Below are positions 1 to 10,553 of a DNA stretch of 39,926 nucleotides, one piece after another (position 1 is the first letter of the stretch; every line of letters begins with the position of its first letter). A program made the position numbers and the translations under genes. The notes beneath the pieces are model-generated. The model saw only the letters and a list, made by a program, of their open reading frames with translations. It had not been told where the DNA came from and did no database searches. The DNA lies in contig CAIKOD010000155.1 of NCBI GenBank assembly GCA_903828975.1, positions 1-39,926 on the forward strand, in the 5' to 3' direction. Origin of the DNA: an uncultured Methanomicrobiales archaeon. Lineage in GTDB: Archaea > Halobacteriota > Methanomicrobia > Methanomicrobiales > Methanospirillaceae.

Positions 1-2
1 TC

Positions 3-140
3 TGCATCCGGGTCTGCCCGGTGGGGGAAGACCGGAAACAGTACCAAAGAGAACAACCGGCAATATACGATGAATCAGACCCGGAATATTCGGACTATCA
101 CAAGGCATGGGAACATGTCAGGTCATACGGCGGAAAATAA
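3..140 (+). CDS. C-terminal end of an iron-sulfur protein (partial)
   Basis: The window opens inside a reading frame that runs to a TAA at 138-140. The visible 45 residues begin with CIRVCPVGEDRK, a CxxxCPxG arrangement typical of the last cysteines of a 4Fe-4S binding motif, followed by a charged tail rich in Tyr, Asp and Glu. Such endings occur in ferredoxin-like domains of epoxyqueuosine reductase-like and other 4Fe-4S oxidoreductases. The family cannot be fixed from this fragment; the start lies outside the window. It converges on the tspO-like gene. Confidence 0.55.
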   Translation, partial: CIRVCPVGEDRKQYQREQPAIYDESDPEYSDYHKAWEHVRSYGGK

Positions 141-157
141 AAGAAATCTGGAAAATT

Positions 158-643
158 TTAGTTTAGGATCAGGATCATGACATTCAGGTAGGTGGCAATA
201 CATACCCACGCAATATAGGGGACAAGGAGTGCTGCTGCGGTCCTGGAGACCTGGTAGAAGAAATAGATCGTGGCAAGTACCAGGGCAATAAGGACCAGGA
301 TTGTGATCAGGCCAAATAATGGCGACTGAAGACCGAAAAATACCATGGACCACAGTACATTGACGATTAACTGTGCTGCAAATACAATGATTCCCAGTTG
401 AACAGGTTTCTTTGCGGTACCTTCCCTTACGACAAGGTACAGTGCAATACCCATCAGGATATACAACGTGGTCCATACAGGCCCGAATAACCAGTTCGGA
501 GGAGTAAGCACGGGTTTTATTAGACCCGCATACCAGGTGGGAATTGATGATATCGTGGAAAAAGATCCCACTACCCCTGCAAGCAACGGGATCGCAATAC
601 AGAGGATAAGAAGGACCGGAGAGCGTAGTGAATGTACTTTCAT
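158..643 (-). CDS. tspO: TspO/MBR family membrane protein
   Basis: The 161-residue product has about five hydrophobic segments and the aromatic-rich TspO signature near residues 36-60 (PTWYAGLIKP, then PPNWLFGPVWTTLY), followed by the WSMVFFG segment in helix 3. Length and topology match the TspO/MBR family (translocator protein, peripheral benzodiazepine receptor homologues), integral membrane proteins that bind porphyrins and related ligands. The physiological role in archaea is not settled. It is a single-gene unit; an AT-rich TATA-like stretch lies about 20 bases upstream of the ATG at 643, so the leader would be very short. Confidence 0.88.
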   Translation of the reverse strand: MKVHSLRSPVLLILCIAIPLLAGVVGSFSTISSIPTWYAGLIKPVLTPPNWLFGPVWTTLYILMGIALYLVVREGTAKKPVQLGIIVFAAQLIVNVLWSMVFFGLQSPLFGLITILVLIALVLATIYFFYQVSRTAAALLVPYIAWVCIATYLNVMILILN

Positions 644-882
644 TTGCAGATCAAAAACTATATGAACAGTAATGCCTTGATACTTCCGGTTCTGCCAGAT
701 TAACTCATAAAAATACGTTAGTACCTCCGTTTATGACCCTTACCATACAACTTCATCTTTTTGACTCCGTATATTTTTTAAAGGATATGTATCCTGAGAC
801 GGATTCATTTAAAAAAAAAATCTGTCCCGTTCAACAATTAGCCAATTATTATTGTCTATACAGTCCAAAGGGGTTGGTACAA

Positions 883-1314
883 ATGACAGGTACTAATAAC
901 GGGATTGATTGTGATCAGTGTGGTACCTGCTGCAAGGTGTTTGGTGATTCCATATCACCGACAGTGGAGAACATCTACCAGTGGTTGACTAATGATCAAC
1001 TGGATATACTCCGCCATTTTTCTGCCTGCTTTGCTAACGGTACATGGAAAAACTGCTCTGAATTACAGGTTGATGAGCTGGGGGACATCATTACCATTGA
1101 GATGAGAGACCCTGATACGGGAGACCTTGTAAGCGCCTGCCCGTTTCTTTCGAGGGTGTCAAAAACGCGATACCTGTGCTCAATCCACATGACAAAACCG
1201 GAAATGTGTGACAACTACAAGCCATGGATATGGGGTGAGACTTATTTACGGAGGTGCAGGACCATCCGGGAACAGGAACGCGGGACCCAATGGCAAAACG
1301 AAACTATTGATTGA
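883..1314 (+). CDS. YkgJ-type cysteine cluster protein (Fe/Zn-chelating domain)
   Basis: The product (143 residues from this start) carries near its N-terminus CDQCGTCC and further on CPFL...CSIH...PEMCDNYKPW, the cysteine pattern of the YkgJ/UPF0153 family, thought to bind a zinc ion or an iron-sulfur cluster. No enzymatic function is established for the family. The frame is open upstream to an ATG at 733, but the 50 extra residues look non-coding (AT-rich, a poly-A tract) and have no ribosome binding site, so the ATG at 883, preceded by a G-rich stretch and immediately before the cysteine motif, is preferred. It stands alone and converges on the PspC gene. Confidence 0.78.
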   Translation: MTGTNNGIDCDQCGTCCKVFGDSISPTVENIYQWLTNDQLDILRHFSACFANGTWKNCSELQVDELGDIITIEMRDPDTGDLVSACPFLSRVSKTRYLCSIHMTKPEMCDNYKPWIWGETYLRRCRTIREQERGTQWQNETID

Positions 1315-1354
1315 GAGCACCCCGGCTACAGTATAATCGTACCTGTCCTGCTGA

Positions 1355-1591
1355 TCAGGAAGACGAGGACTCTGTTAATGGTTGGCTTTCCGGTCCTTCG
1401 GGTAATAAAATCCAGGCTGCCATATAAACTATAACGCAAAACAACGGCCAGAATACCGTAACAATACCGAGAGCAAGAAGAATGACCAGCACAATCCGGA
1501 TAATGTTCGGGTCGATGTCGAGGTATTCCCCAAGTCCTCCGCAGACCCCACCCATTATTTTCGATTTTTTAGACCGGTGAAGAGTTTTCAT
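1355..1591 (-). CDS. PspC domain membrane protein
   Basis: A 78-residue protein with the PspC signature near its N-terminus (SKIMGGVCGGLGEYLDIDP) followed by one long hydrophobic stretch, roughly residues 30-62, able to make one or two membrane helices, and a short polar tail. PspC-domain proteins are small inner-membrane proteins linked to envelope stress in bacteria; the archaeal role is unknown. The frame extends upstream to 1660, but the ATG at 1591 has a ribosome binding site (AAAGGA) 5-6 bases before it and starts just before the domain, so it was chosen. Confidence 0.8.
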   Translation of the reverse strand: MKTLHRSKKSKIMGGVCGGLGEYLDIDPNIIRIVLVILLALGIVTVFWPLFCVIVYMAAWILLPEGPESQPLTESSSS

Positions 1592-1724
1592 TCTATTCCT
1601 TTTAAGAGAGCCCGATTGAAATAATTTTCTTTCATTCTGTTTTCCATCTTCGGGTCCCACCCTTATTTTACTGAGTCAAGACCCGGATATTCCAATTAAA
1701 CGGAAAGATAGTTATCTGCAGTCT

Positions 1725-2684
1725 TCACTCATCCCCTGCCAGCAGGGAACCGGCAGCAGTATCATACCCATGGGCTATCACCGATGCGCCAAGCAGGGGT
1801 GCAAGACCATTGAGCCTGCTTACCATTATCTCCGGTAACGGCAGGAACCGGTCAACATAGTTATTGAGCAGGGGGAGTAACAGGTCGCTGTTATTCAGGA
1901 TTACACTCCCGTCAAGGATGATACGCGATGGATCGTAGGCGACAATGACATCTGATACGCCCCGCGCATTGATCCGGCTGAATTCAACCATAAAATCGTT
2001 GAGCCCGGGGTACCCATTCCTTGCAGCCTCAAATATTCCGGAAGGCGAGCGGGCCCAGTCCCCGGTAATCACAATGTTGTGTTCCTGACACCAGTGGGAA
2101 AAAAAATCCGGTATATGCCTCCCGGATACATACGCTTCCCAGTGCCCGGAGCAGCCACAGCCGCACACGGCATTATAGCGGGTATCAACATGAAAATGGC
2201 CAATTTCTGCCGCATTCCCATTCCGGCCGAGCAATATTTTTCCATTGGAAACAACGCCGCCGCCTATACCGGTTGAAATCGTAATATAGACAAAATCCCT
2301 GCACCCTTTCCCGTCACCAAAATACATCTCACCAAGGGCACCGGCCGGGCAGTCATTGATCAGACGGACAGGGACCCCGAATTCTTCGCTGATCGGACCA
2401 GCCAGCGGGATCGCCGGGATTGCGATATTGGGGGGATTAAGAACGATACCCAGGTGCGAATTAACCGGGCCGGCTGCGCTGATACCGATACCGTCCAGTT
2501 CTGAAATTTTTTTTCCCCCTGCTACCGAACGGACCATCCTGATAATTGCATCCGTGATATCTTCAGGGGTCTCTGGAAAGGCCGGAGTCAGGGCGGAAAT
2601 CTTTTTTTCAATTATACCGTTCCCTGAAATTTTTGCTACCCGTATATTCGTAGCACCAAGGTCAACAGCAATAACCGGATTCAT
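1725..2684 (-). CDS. ROK family sugar kinase (glucokinase-like)
   Basis: A 319-residue protein of typical ROK length. The N-terminal phosphate-binding motif is DLGATN at residues 8-13. The second phosphate motif STGIGGGVV lies near residue 140, and the ROK zinc site CGCGCSGHWE near residue 175, preceded by EIGH, which carries a zinc-ligand histidine. These support an ATP-dependent hexose kinase of the repressor/ORF/kinase family acting in the cytoplasm. No DNA-binding domain is present, so it is a kinase rather than a ROK repressor. Substrate (glucose, N-acetyl sugar or another) cannot be read from the sequence. Its neighbours give no operon context. Confidence 0.88.
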   Translation of the reverse strand: MNPVIAVDLGATNIRVAKISGNGIIEKKISALTPAFPETPEDITDAIIRMVRSVAGGKKISELDGIGISAAGPVNSHLGIVLNPPNIAIPAIPLAGPISEEFGVPVRLINDCPAGALGEMYFGDGKGCRDFVYITISTGIGGGVVSNGKILLGRNGNAAEIGHFHVDTRYNAVCGCGCSGHWEAYVSGRHIPDFFSHWCQEHNIVITGDWARSPSGIFEAARNGYPGLNDFMVEFSRINARGVSDVIVAYDPSRIILDGSVILNNSDLLLPLLNNYVDRFLPLPEIMVSRLNGLAPLLGASVIAHGYDTAAGSLLAGDE

Positions 2685-2935
2685 AATTCTATATAATTGA
2701 AATACTGCAAGATATCACCTTCGGGACCCGGCGGTCACCTTCGTAGTGACGCTTGACCTGCAAAAACAGGATCATACTGCGGTCTGATCTGTCCTGTGTT
2801 GGACCCGGCCCAATAAAAAGCAGGCTTCCAAAAGTCCTGACCCGGGCTCTTGAATTCGTATCACAAAGCATAAAGCAAATACGTATAAAATGGAATACAA
2901 CGGCCTCAATAATGGTCGTCCGGGATGGATACGAT

Positions 2936-3340
2936 ATGGTAGCATTAAACGCAGAAATTAAAGAGACATTCGGAAAGGTCAAGCTGTTTCCGGTTGCAAC
3001 ATCTTCTAAGGCAGGGATTCCCAACGTGGCCCCGATTGGATTCGTTGTCCTCGTCCATGATGACACGATATGGCTGGCGGATAATTTTATGAAAAAAACA
3101 CTTGCCAATGTAAAGGAAAACCCTCACGTGGCGTTGTACATGTATGATCCTGACAGCAGGAAATGTTTCCAGGTAAAAGGGACTGTTGAGGTAAAGACAA
3201 GAGGGCCTGACTATGAGAAAATGAAGCAAATGGTCCACGAAAAGAAACCTGGTCTTCCGGCAAAATCACTCCTGGTGATGAAGGTCACCGAGGCATTCAG
3301 CTGTGCACCAGGGCCGGAGGCAGGAAACAAAGTCCTCTGA
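2936..3340 (+). CDS. pyridoxamine 5'-phosphate oxidase-like FMN-binding protein
   Basis: The 134-residue product has the split-barrel flavin-binding pattern of PNPOx-related proteins: a strand ending in PVATSSKAGIPNVAP, then DDTIWLADNFMKKTLANV and NPHVALYMYD. This size is typical of the small archaeal/bacterial members that bind FMN or F420 rather than of true PdxH. The exact reaction is unknown. The frame is open to 2753, but that part does not resemble a protein domain; the ATG at 2936, with GGATGG upstream, is at the expected N-terminus. A T-rich tract (about 3350-3357) shortly after the stop may serve as its terminator. Confidence 0.72.
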   Translation: MVALNAEIKETFGKVKLFPVATSSKAGIPNVAPIGFVVLVHDDTIWLADNFMKKTLANVKENPHVALYMYDPDSRKCFQVKGTVEVKTRGPDYEKMKQMVHEKKPGLPAKSLLVMKVTEAFSCAPGPEAGNKVL

Positions 3341-3658
3341 AAGCAAAAATATTTTTTTGGATCTTTATGAGCGGATAATACGGCTCTGTTGACTTCCTCT
3401 AAAATCCATCTTGCAGGTATTTTAGGGATTCTCAAAATTTACTCACGCTCCCCGGACTCCGCCCCGCCGCTTTGGCGGCCCCGGTTGGGGAATATTACCT
3501 GTTTATAGATTATTTCTTGAACTGCTTCAACCATGTAACGTTACAATTCAAATACAACCCCTCTGTCAGGAGATTTTAGTCCAACATAAATTTCCAGAAA
3601 AGGATGACAGGTTTTACCCCGTTTTTTATTATTTTTGGTTGAAAAAAACCAGAAAATC
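3341..3658. other. intergenic region with a GC-rich hairpin island
   Basis: No gene was seen in this 318-base gap between two convergent genes. It is AT-rich except for about 3446-3490, which is strongly GC-rich and holds two adjacent small hairpins: CCGCC at 3464-3468 pairing with GGCGG at 3474-3478, and CCCC-GGTT-GGGG at 3479-3490. The left end has a T-run (3350-3357). The island may be a terminator, a degraded mobile element end, or part of an untranslated RNA; nothing further can be supported. Confidence 0.4.
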
Positions 3659-4861
3659 TTATTTTTTGGCGAGACGTGCCTGTTTTTTCTGCATGACCAG
3701 GCGTGCCTGCATCCCATAATAATGGGACACCCCGATTGCATGACACTGGTCAATCGAACTGCTGTCGAACGAGACCAGATCATCAGAATAAATGCCATCC
3801 GGTGAGGACCTGCCTAATACACGGATACTGCCTTTATAGAGTGCCAGTTCAACTATCCCGTTCACACGTTCCTGGGTGGTATCGATAAATGCATTCAGCG
3901 CGTGAAACAGGGGCTCATGGACAAGGCCCATGTAGGCCAGTTCAGACCACTTCTCATCGACCATCTGTTTGAACTGGAGTTCCGCCCTGGTGAGTACGAG
4001 CCGTTCAAGGTCATGGTGGGCGAAAAGGAGGACACTTGCGGCAGGGTGTTCATAGACCTCTCTCGCTTTCAGCCCGAGAATCCGGTCTTCGATCATATCA
4101 TTCCTGCCTATCCCGTTTTTCCCTGCTACCTGGTTCAGCTTCTGGATAAGGTCATACCCTTCCATCCGGTTCCCGTTGAGGGCGACCGGGACCCCCATTT
4201 CAAACTCTATCGTTACCGTTTCAGTTGAATCAGGTGCCTTCTCCGGGGCAACCGTCCAGAGGTAAATCTCTTCGGGCGTATGGTACGAAGGGTCTTCGAG
4301 CTTCCCCCCCTCGATACTCCGGCTCCAGCAGTTCTCGTCCATGCTCCACGGCTTATCTTTCGCGACCGGCACCGGGATATTGTGTTTCGTTGCATATTCG
4401 ATCTCCCAGTCGCGCGTGAGATTTTTCTCCCGGATCGGAGCGATCACCTCAAGGCCGGCAGCCCTGATGATGAAGTCAAACCGGAGCTGGTCATTCCCCT
4501 TACCCGTGCAGCCATGCCCGATTGCCGTTGCACCGGTCTTTCGTGCAATGGTGACAACCTCGTCTGCAATCAGGGGGCGTGCCAGTGACGTCCCCATCGG
4601 GTACCCCTCGTACGAGCCGTTCGCTTTTATTGCCGGGAAAAGGTACCCGTGAACAAATTTCTCCCGGGCATCGATGGTATAGTGCTTGTCGGCAAACCGT
4701 TCGCCTTTCTCCGTCGCTATAGCGATTTCTTCATCCCGCTGGCCGACGTTGACGGCCACCGTAACAACCCGGTCATAGTGATAGTCCTCCCGCAGGAGTG
4801 GAATACAGATCGAGGTGTCAAGCCCGCCACTGTATGCCAGTACAACTGTTCCTTTTCCCAT
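3659..4861 (-). CDS. argG: argininosuccinate synthase
   Basis: The 400-residue protein starts with the N-type ATP pyrophosphatase P-loop AYSGGLDTS (residues 9-17) and continues through the conserved [11 protein letters not shown] region near residue 115, which fits ArgG. It condenses citrulline and aspartate with ATP to argininosuccinate, the penultimate step of arginine synthesis, in the cytoplasm. Length is normal for the family. It starts only four bases after the stop of carB and is presumably co-transcribed with carA and carB, so the operon supplies carbamoyl phosphate and uses it for arginine. Confidence 0.96.
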   Translation of the reverse strand: MGKGTVVLAYSGGLDTSICIPLLREDYHYDRVVTVAVNVGQRDEEIAIATEKGERFADKHYTIDAREKFVHGYLFPAIKANGSYEGYPMGTSLARPLIADEVVTIARKTGATAIGHGCTGKGNDQLRFDFIIRAAGLEVIAPIREKNLTRDWEIEYATKHNIPVPVAKDKPWSMDENCWSRSIEGGKLEDPSYHTPEEIYLWTVAPEKAPDSTETVTIEFEMGVPVALNGNRMEGYDLIQKLNQVAGKNGIGRNDMIEDRILGLKAREVYEHPAASVLLFAHHDLERLVLTRAELQFKQMVDEKWSELAYMGLVHEPLFHALNAFIDTTQERVNGIVELALYKGSIRVLGRSSPDGIYSDDLVSFDSSSIDQCHAIGVSHYYGMQARLVMQKKQARLAKK

Positions 4862-4865
4862 AGAA

Positions 4866-7800
4866 TTACACTCCGATATAATGACTGATAGGTTCGAGCG
4901 TGATCTTCTCCTTCTTCAGCGCGTCGATCGCATGCGCTGCTGCTTTCGCCGCCTGGAGCGTGGTAATGTAGGGGACGGCATAATCAACCGCAGCCCGCAT
5001 GATCTGGTAATGGTCCTGCCTTGACTGCTTTCCTTTCGGTGTATTGATAATGAGGCGTATCTCGCCCCTCCTGAGCAGGTCAATCACGTTTGGCGACCCT
5101 TCCTGGACCTTCCGGACAAGGTTGGCTTCAATGCCCGCCTGTGTCAGGTATTCAACAGTCCCCGACGTACCGTACAGGGTAAGGCCAAGTCCTTTCAATT
5201 TCCTTGATATGGCAATTACTTCGTCCTTTTGCTCATTTGATACGGAGATGAATACATTGCCCTGCATCGGGAGTTCATTGTCCGCAGATATACTGGCCTT
5301 GTAATAGGCACGACCGAAATCGTAATCAATCCCCATCACCTCGCCGGTACTCTTCATTTCGGGACCAAGTACCGTATCAACACCAGGTAACTTGTTGAAC
5401 GGGAGGAGGACTTCTTTCACCGCGACGTGCTTTATGTCCCGTTCCTCGTAACCAAGTTCTGACAGTTTCTTTCCCATCATCGTTTTGGCTGCAATTTTTG
5501 CCAGGGGGATACCGGTTGCCTTGGAAACAAACGGGACGGTCCTGCTGGCTCTCGGGTTAGCTTCGAGGACATACACGATATCATTTTTAACGGCCAGTTG
5601 AAGGTTTACCATCCCGATCACGCCAAGACCAAGCGCAATTTTCCGGGTATAGTCCCGTACCCGCAAGAGGACAGATTTTGAAAGGGACTGTGTCGGTATT
5701 ACGCAGGCCGAATCACCACTATGGACACCGGCCTCCTCGATATGCTCCATGATTCCGCCGATCAGCACCTCGCTCCCATCGCAGACTGCGTCGACATCCA
5801 GTTCAATCGCATTCTGGAGGAACGAATCGATTAGCACCGGGTGGTTCCGGCTGACCCTGACCGCTTCTTTCATGTACACGTCAAGTTCAGTCTCATCGTG
5901 GACAATTTCCATCGCCCTTCCCCCAAGGACATAGGAAGGGCGCACAAGTACAGGATACCCGATTTTTTTCGCTTTTGCGTGGGCCTCTTCGACAGAGAAT
6001 GCTGAAGAATTGGGAGGGGCTGGAATATCCAGTTTATCAAGGAGAAGGCTGAACCGGTCACGGTCTTCTGCGATATCCATCGCATCAGGGGTAGTACCAA
6101 GTATTTTTGTGGCCAGTTTAAGCCGCTTTATCTCTTTTTCGATCGGGACTGCGAGATTAACAGAATTCTGTCCCCCGAACTGGACCATAACGCCATAATA
6201 ATTGTCGGATTTGAGGATATTCATGATGTCTTCAAGCTGCATCGGCTCGAAGAACAGCCGGTCTGATGTATCAGAATCCGTAGAGACCGTTTCCGGGTTG
6301 TTATTGACGATATGGACAATAACCCCCGCTTCACGGAGCGCCATCACCGCGTGGACCGTGCAGTAATCAAATTCTATTCCCTGTCCAATCCGGATCGGCC
6401 CGGAACCAATGATAAGCACCTTCTGTTTCGTATCAGGGACTATCTCGCTCTCGGTTTCCCACGTTGAATAGAAATAGGGAGTAGTTGCAGGGAACTCTGC
6501 GGCACAGGTATCGACCATCTTGTAGGTCGGGGCCCCGATAATTTTTTCTATCTCTTTCCAGCTCTTCCCCGTCAGTTCTTTGAGTTCAAGATTCGAGAAC
6601 CCGTATTTTTTGGCACGCCGGATGTCCTCGATGCCGGCATTTACTGCGAGGGCCCGTTCCATTTCAACAATATTTTTAATTTTTTCAAGGAAAAACGGGG
6701 TGATTTTCGTTAAATTGAAAATTTCTTCCACGGAAAAACCCTGGCGGAATGCATCGAAAAGGCAAGCAAATCGTTCATCCGTCGGGCGGGAAAGGATCAT
6801 CCGGATCTCGCTCGGGTTCGTATGGATAGTTACATCGGTATCAACCGATCGAAGGGCTTTTTTAAATGCCTCTTCAATGGTCCGGCCGATTGCCATGACT
6901 TCCCCGGTACTTTTCATCGCCGTAGTGAGGGTCCGATCAGCACTTTTGAACTTATCAAATGGCCACCGTGGCACTTTGACCACGACATAATCAATGGCCG
7001 GTTCAAAGGATGCCATCGTACATCCGGTGACACTGTTCGTGATCTCATCGAGACGGAGACCAATGGCAATTTTCGCTGCAACGCGGGCTATAGGATACCC
7101 GGTAGCCTTAGATGCGAGTGCAGATGAACGGGAAACACGGGGATTTACTTCAATTACCCGGTAATCACCTTCCTTAAACGCAAACTGGATGTTACAACCA
7201 CCCTGGACATCGAGTGCACGGATGATCTTAATTGCAGCAGAACGCATCATCTGGAATTCATCGTCCCTGAGCGTGAGGATCGGGGCAACAACGACACTTT
7301 CCCCGGTATGAATGCCCATCGGGTCAACATTCTCCATCCCGCAGATGATGACGCAGGTATCAGATGCATCCCTCATCACTTCAAATTCTATTTCCTTCCA
7401 GCCCTGGACACTCTGTTCAATGAGCACCTGACGGATTCTCGATCTGTTCAGCCCGGATTCTGTGATGCGGACGAGTTCTTCCTTTGTCTGTGCAATACCG
7501 CCCCCTGCACCACCAAGAGTATAGGCGGGCCTGACAATTGCCGGAAGCCCGACACAGTTCAACGCTTCATCGATCTGCCTGATATCATTGAGAATATAGC
7601 TGATAGGGACGGGTTCGCCGATCTTTTTCATCAGCTCGCGGAATTTTTCGCGGTCTTCACCCTGGTAAATTGCTTCGAGAGGGGTCCCGAGGATTTCAAC
7701 ACCTTTTAATGCTCCCCGCTCGGCAAGTTCAGCGGTCATATTCAGCCCGGTCTGCCCACCCATCCCGGAAAGAATTCCATCAGGCCGCTCTTTCTCGATA

Positions 7801-8030
7801 ATTTTTGCAATAATATCCGCCCTGAGCGGCTCAATATAGACCTCGTCTGCCATATCGGGGTCGGTCTGAATGGTGGCCGGGTTGGAATTTACAAGGACTA
7901 CCTTGACCCCCTCTTCACGCAGGGCACGGCAGGCCTGGGAACCGGAAAAGTCAAATTCGGCGGCCTGTCCGATCTGGATTGGCCCTGACCCTATCAGGAG
8001 CACTTTTTTAATGTGCGGGAACCGGGGCAT
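4866..8030 (-). CDS. carB: carbamoyl-phosphate synthase large subunit
   Basis: A full-length 1054-residue CarB with the internal duplication expected of the family: two ATP-grasp halves, each opening with a nucleotide-binding motif ([13 protein letters not shown] near residue 10 and [13 protein letters not shown] near residue 550). The conserved ATP-grasp stretches [12 protein letters not shown] and [11 protein letters not shown] are present in the first and second half. The C-terminal MGS-like allosteric domain covers about residues 930-1054. It makes carbamoyl phosphate from bicarbonate, ammonia and two ATP, with ammonia channelled from CarA. Its ATG overlaps the TGA of carA by one base, indicating translational coupling; argG follows four bases downstream. 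Confidence 0.97.
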   Translation of the reverse strand: MPRFPHIKKVLLIGSGPIQIGQAAEFDFSGSQACRALREEGVKVVLVNSNPATIQTDPDMADEVYIEPLRADIIAKIIEKERPDGILSGMGGQTGLNMTAELAERGALKGVEILGTPLEAIYQGEDREKFRELMKKIGEPVPISYILNDIRQIDEALNCVGLPAIVRPAYTLGGAGGGIAQTKEELVRITESGLNRSRIRQVLIEQSVQGWKEIEFEVMRDASDTCVIICGMENVDPMGIHTGESVVVAPILTLRDDEFQMMRSAAIKIIRALDVQGGCNIQFAFKEGDYRVIEVNPRVSRSSALASKATGYPIARVAAKIAIGLRLDEITNSVTGCTMASFEPAIDYVVVKVPRWPFDKFKSADRTLTTAMKSTGEVMAIGRTIEEAFKKALRSVDTDVTIHTNPSEIRMILSRPTDERFACLFDAFRQGFSVEEIFNLTKITPFFLEKIKNIVEMERALAVNAGIEDIRRAKKYGFSNLELKELTGKSWKEIEKIIGAPTYKMVDTCAAEFPATTPYFYSTWETESEIVPDTKQKVLIIGSGPIRIGQGIEFDYCTVHAVMALREAGVIVHIVNNNPETVSTDSDTSDRLFFEPMQLEDIMNILKSDNYYGVMVQFGGQNSVNLAVPIEKEIKRLKLATKILGTTPDAMDIAEDRDRFSLLLDKLDIPAPPNSSAFSVEEAHAKAKKIGYPVLVRPSYVLGGRAMEIVHDETELDVYMKEAVRVSRNHPVLIDSFLQNAIELDVDAVCDGSEVLIGGIMEHIEEAGVHSGDSACVIPTQSLSKSVLLRVRDYTRKIALGLGVIGMVNLQLAVKNDIVYVLEANPRASRTVPFVSKATGIPLAKIAAKTMMGKKLSELGYEERDIKHVAVKEVLLPFNKLPGVDTVLGPEMKSTGEVMGIDYDFGRAYYKASISADNELPMQGNVFISVSNEQKDEVIAISRKLKGLGLTLYGTSGTVEYLTQAGIEANLVRKVQEGSPNVIDLLRRGEIRLIINTPKGKQSRQDHYQIMRAAVDYAVPYITTLQAAKAAAHAIDALKKEKITLEPISHYIGV

Positions 8031-9100
8031 CAGGATATCCTCCTGAACATGGAATCAAAAAAAAACGCCTCCGTGTCCCTCGGACCTCCATGCGCCTCGG
8101 GATGGAACTGCACAGTGGTCACCTTGAGATCATTGTTCGTAAACCCTTCCAGCGTCCCATCGTTCACATTTTCAAATGAGACCCTGCACCCTTCCGGGAG
8201 GGTATCTGCCGCAACGGCGTAACCGTGGTTCTGGGTCGTGATAAAGATCTTCCCCTCACTATTCCTGACAGGCTGGTTAGTTCCCCTGTGCCCGAATTTC
8301 ATTTTGTAGGTTTTTGCGCCAAGGGCAAGACCACAGACCTGGTTACCCATGCAGATCCCAAAAATTGGGAGGTTGCCTGCCAGCTCCTTCACACATTGGA
8401 TTGCATGGGTCGCATGCATGGGGTCCCCGGGCCCGTTACTGATAAAAAGTGCGTCAGGTTTGGAACCGAGAATATCAGTGGCACTGGCGTTATACGGGTA
8501 TACATACAGGTCCGCATCCCGTTTCCGGAGACTGATCACCATATTCTTCTTTATCCCAAGGTCAATCACCGCAATACGTTTTCCCCGGCCCTCCACGTGA
8601 TACGGTCCTTTACAGGAGACTGTTGGGATAAGTTCTTCTTCTGAAATCTGCGGGGCTGTTGTTGCACGCTCCACCGCATATTCACAATTATCATCCCCTA
8701 CAACAAGGGCAGCCCTGAGCGTGCCCATCACCCGGGTCTTGATAGTGAGCATTCGTGTATCGATACCACTCATACCGAGCAGGCCGTTATCCTCAAAATA
8801 GCGGAGCATGGGTATACCGGTAGATGGTGCAGCACATATTTCACGGGCAATACAAGCAAGAGCCCATGGTTTTTTTGCCTGGAAATTTTGCAGGTCAACA
8901 CCATAATTACCGATGAGCGGATACGTAAAAAGCAGCATTTGCCCAAAATAGCTTGCGTCAGTCAGGGCTTCCATGTAACCGGTCATCTGGGTTGAGAACA
9001 CGAGTTCCCCCCGGCACTCACCTTCAACCCCGAACCCTTCACCGGTCACGTATGTCCCATCTTCCAGACCAAGAACTGCCTTCATGATTTCTATATTCAT
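8030..9100 (-). CDS. carA: carbamoyl-phosphate synthase small subunit (glutaminase)
   Basis: About 356 residues: an N-terminal CarA domain (GTYVTGEGFG, FSTQMTGYMEALTDASY) and a C-terminal class I glutamine amidotransferase domain with FISNGPGDP, the nucleophile elbow GICMGNQ and the His-Glu pair in QFHPEAHGG. It hydrolyses glutamine and passes ammonia to CarB. The start is uncertain: TTG at 9112, ATG at 9100 and ATG at 9085 are all in frame and none has a good ribosome binding site; 9085 gives the shortest N-terminus and fits the domain start best, 9100 is the compromise used. It is the first gene of carA-carB-argG. Confidence 0.95.
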   Translation of the reverse strand: MNIEIMKAVLGLEDGTYVTGEGFGVEGECRGELVFSTQMTGYMEALTDASYFGQMLLFTYPLIGNYGVDLQNFQAKKPWALACIAREICAAPSTGIPMLRYFEDNGLLGMSGIDTRMLTIKTRVMGTLRAALVVGDDNCEYAVERATTAPQISEEELIPTVSCKGPYHVEGRGKRIAVIDLGIKKNMVISLRKRDADLYVYPYNASATDILGSKPDALFISNGPGDPMHATHAIQCVKELAGNLPIFGICMGNQVCGLALGAKTYKMKFGHRGTNQPVRNSEGKIFITTQNHGYAVAADTLPEGCRVSFENVNDGTLEGFTNNDLKVTTVQFHPEAHGGPRDTEAFFFDSMFRRIS

Positions 9101-9145
9101 TGTGTCAGGCAACGTATTAACGATGTTGCAGGGGTGAAAGAATCA

Positions 9146-9162
9146 GGTCGGCTTGTTCGACC
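9146..9162 (-). promoter_or_regulatory. inverted repeat upstream of carA
   Basis: GGTCG at 9146-9150 and CGACC at 9158-9162 form a perfect 5-base inverted repeat with a 7-base loop, about 46 bases upstream of the carA ATG. It could be an operator or a leader hairpin controlling the arginine operon. Functional assignment is a guess. Confidence 0.25.
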
Positions 9163-9339
9163 AGTCAGGATAATTGTTAGGAAGGCAGTCGAAGGACCGA
9201 ATACCAAAAAAGGGTAGAATACATTCCTGATCTCAGTTTTTACGTACTGTTTTGTAACAGGTACCGCTTAACAGATTAAGCCAGCCCAATATTTTGCAGG
9301 AAAGAAAGATTAAAAGCCACAGAAATCAAAAAAAGTTTA

Positions 9340-9885
9340 ATGGCTGTTCCGAAAAAAATATTTTTCACACGTGGGTTCGGTGTGCATAAAGACCGCCTCG
9401 CTTCATTTGAGCTGGCACTTCGAAAAGCAGGCATAGAAAAGTGTAACCTGGTCTACGTGTCCTCAATTTTTCCACCGAACTGTAAACAACTCTCGTTTGA
9501 AGAAGGTCTGCAACTCCTCCAGGCTGGTGAAATCACCTATGTTGTGATGGCAAAAAATGAAACAAATGAGCCAAAACGTTTAATATCTGCAGCGATAGGT
9601 CTTGCGCTCCCTAAAGATACGCAGGAATACGGGTACCTCTCCGAACACCACGCATACGGAGAGACTTCGGAACAGACCGGGGAATATGCAGAAGACCTTG
9701 CGGCCACCATGCTTGCGACCACATTCGGCATAGAGTTTGATATCAACCAGGCCTGGCAGGAACGGGAACAAATCTACATGGCCAGTGGAAAAATATTCCG
9801 GACAACCCATACATGCCAGTCCGCACAAGGCGAAAAAAGCGGGTTATGGACGACAGTTATTGCAGCTGCAGTATTTATAATGTAG
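9340..9885 (+). CDS. pdaD: pyruvoyl-dependent arginine decarboxylase
   Basis: The 181-residue product matches the euryarchaeal PdaD family: the segment [11 protein letters not shown] (Ser41-Ser42) is the self-cleavage site that splits the proenzyme into a beta chain and an alpha chain whose new N-terminal serine becomes the pyruvoyl cofactor. Downstream motifs [10 protein letters not shown] and [10 protein letters not shown] fit the same family. It converts arginine to agmatine, the first step of archaeal polyamine synthesis (and agmatine for tRNA-Ile modification). It is divergent from carA-carB-argG, so arginine formation and arginine use sit back to back. The leader is probably very short; no good ribosome binding site precedes the ATG. 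Confidence 0.95.
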   Translation: MAVPKKIFFTRGFGVHKDRLASFELALRKAGIEKCNLVYVSSIFPPNCKQLSFEEGLQLLQAGEITYVVMAKNETNEPKRLISAAIGLALPKDTQEYGYLSEHHAYGETSEQTGEYAEDLAATMLATTFGIEFDINQAWQEREQIYMASGKIFRTTHTCQSAQGEKSGLWTTVIAAAVFIM

Positions 9886-10048
9886 GAATTCCGTAAGAGG
9901 ATACGTTATCCGGGAAAAATATCCCACGAAGGATATTGATATAGAATTCCCTGCTCTTGTAGAATGACGGACCTATTGGACATAGGACCCCCCATCATTA
10001 CTTTTTATCGGATGGATCTTTGGATTTCCTGCCGGGCTTGACGAACCC

Positions 10049-10537
10049 CTATAGTTCACTTAACTTCCCGTCGCCCTTTTTAATGACCAGTTTGCCATTT
10101 TCCTTTGGGTAATAGAAAATAGTACGACCAACACATCCGCCGATATCTTCCCCCTTGATTGGAATATTGTTTTCCTTTAAGATCTTCCTGATCACCTCGA
10201 CATTACGCTCTCCGATGTTTAAATTACCAGAAAAAGTCTTGAACATTGCTGAACCGCCGGCAATTTTCGCAATCAGGTTGGATGGCGAACTGCCACCCCG
10301 GATGAGTTCTTTTAGCAGGACTTCGATTGCCGTATCCGCATATTTTCCAGGCCGGTCTGTTTTTCCCTGTGATGATGGCAGCATGATATGAACGAGGGCC
10401 CCGGTACCTGTTTGCCGGTCATGAAGGATCAGGCCAACACACGAGCCAAGCCCGATAGATGCCATCGGCATCGAACCTACCCGGTACTCACCAATGCCGA
10501 TGATGGCTGTATCGTTTCCCGCGGGCATCAGACTCAT
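10049..10537 (-). CDS. cheD: chemotaxis protein CheD (receptor glutamine deamidase)
   Basis: About 162 residues from the chosen ATG. It holds the CheD catalytic pair: cysteine in [13 protein letters not shown] and histidine in GALVHIMLP, followed by the [13 protein letters not shown] region. CheD deamidates glutamines of chemoreceptors and in several organisms is bound by CheC, raising its phosphatase activity. The frame is open to 10657 but that overlaps cheC; the ATG at 10537, 16 bases after the cheC stop and with AAAGGA upstream, is preferred. It is the last gene of the arl-che run and ends facing pdaD. Confidence 0.93.
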   Translation of the reverse strand: MSLMPAGNDTAIIGIGEYRVGSMPMASIGLGSCVGLILHDRQTGTGALVHIMLPSSQGKTDRPGKYADTAIEVLLKELIRGGSSPSNLIAKIAGGSAMFKTFSGNLNIGERNVEVIRKILKENNIPIKGEDIGGCVGRTIFYYPKENGKLVIKKGDGKLSEL

Positions 10538-10553
10538 GGTATGTTCGTTCCTT

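Noticed and set aside
733-882. N-terminal extension of the cysteine cluster protein
   Set aside because: AT-rich with a poly-A tract, no ribosome binding site, no similarity to the family; the domain begins right after the ATG at 883.
3902-4652. Several + strand frames of 60-110 codons opposite argG
   Set aside because: They lie within a clear argG gene and are products of its high GC third positions.
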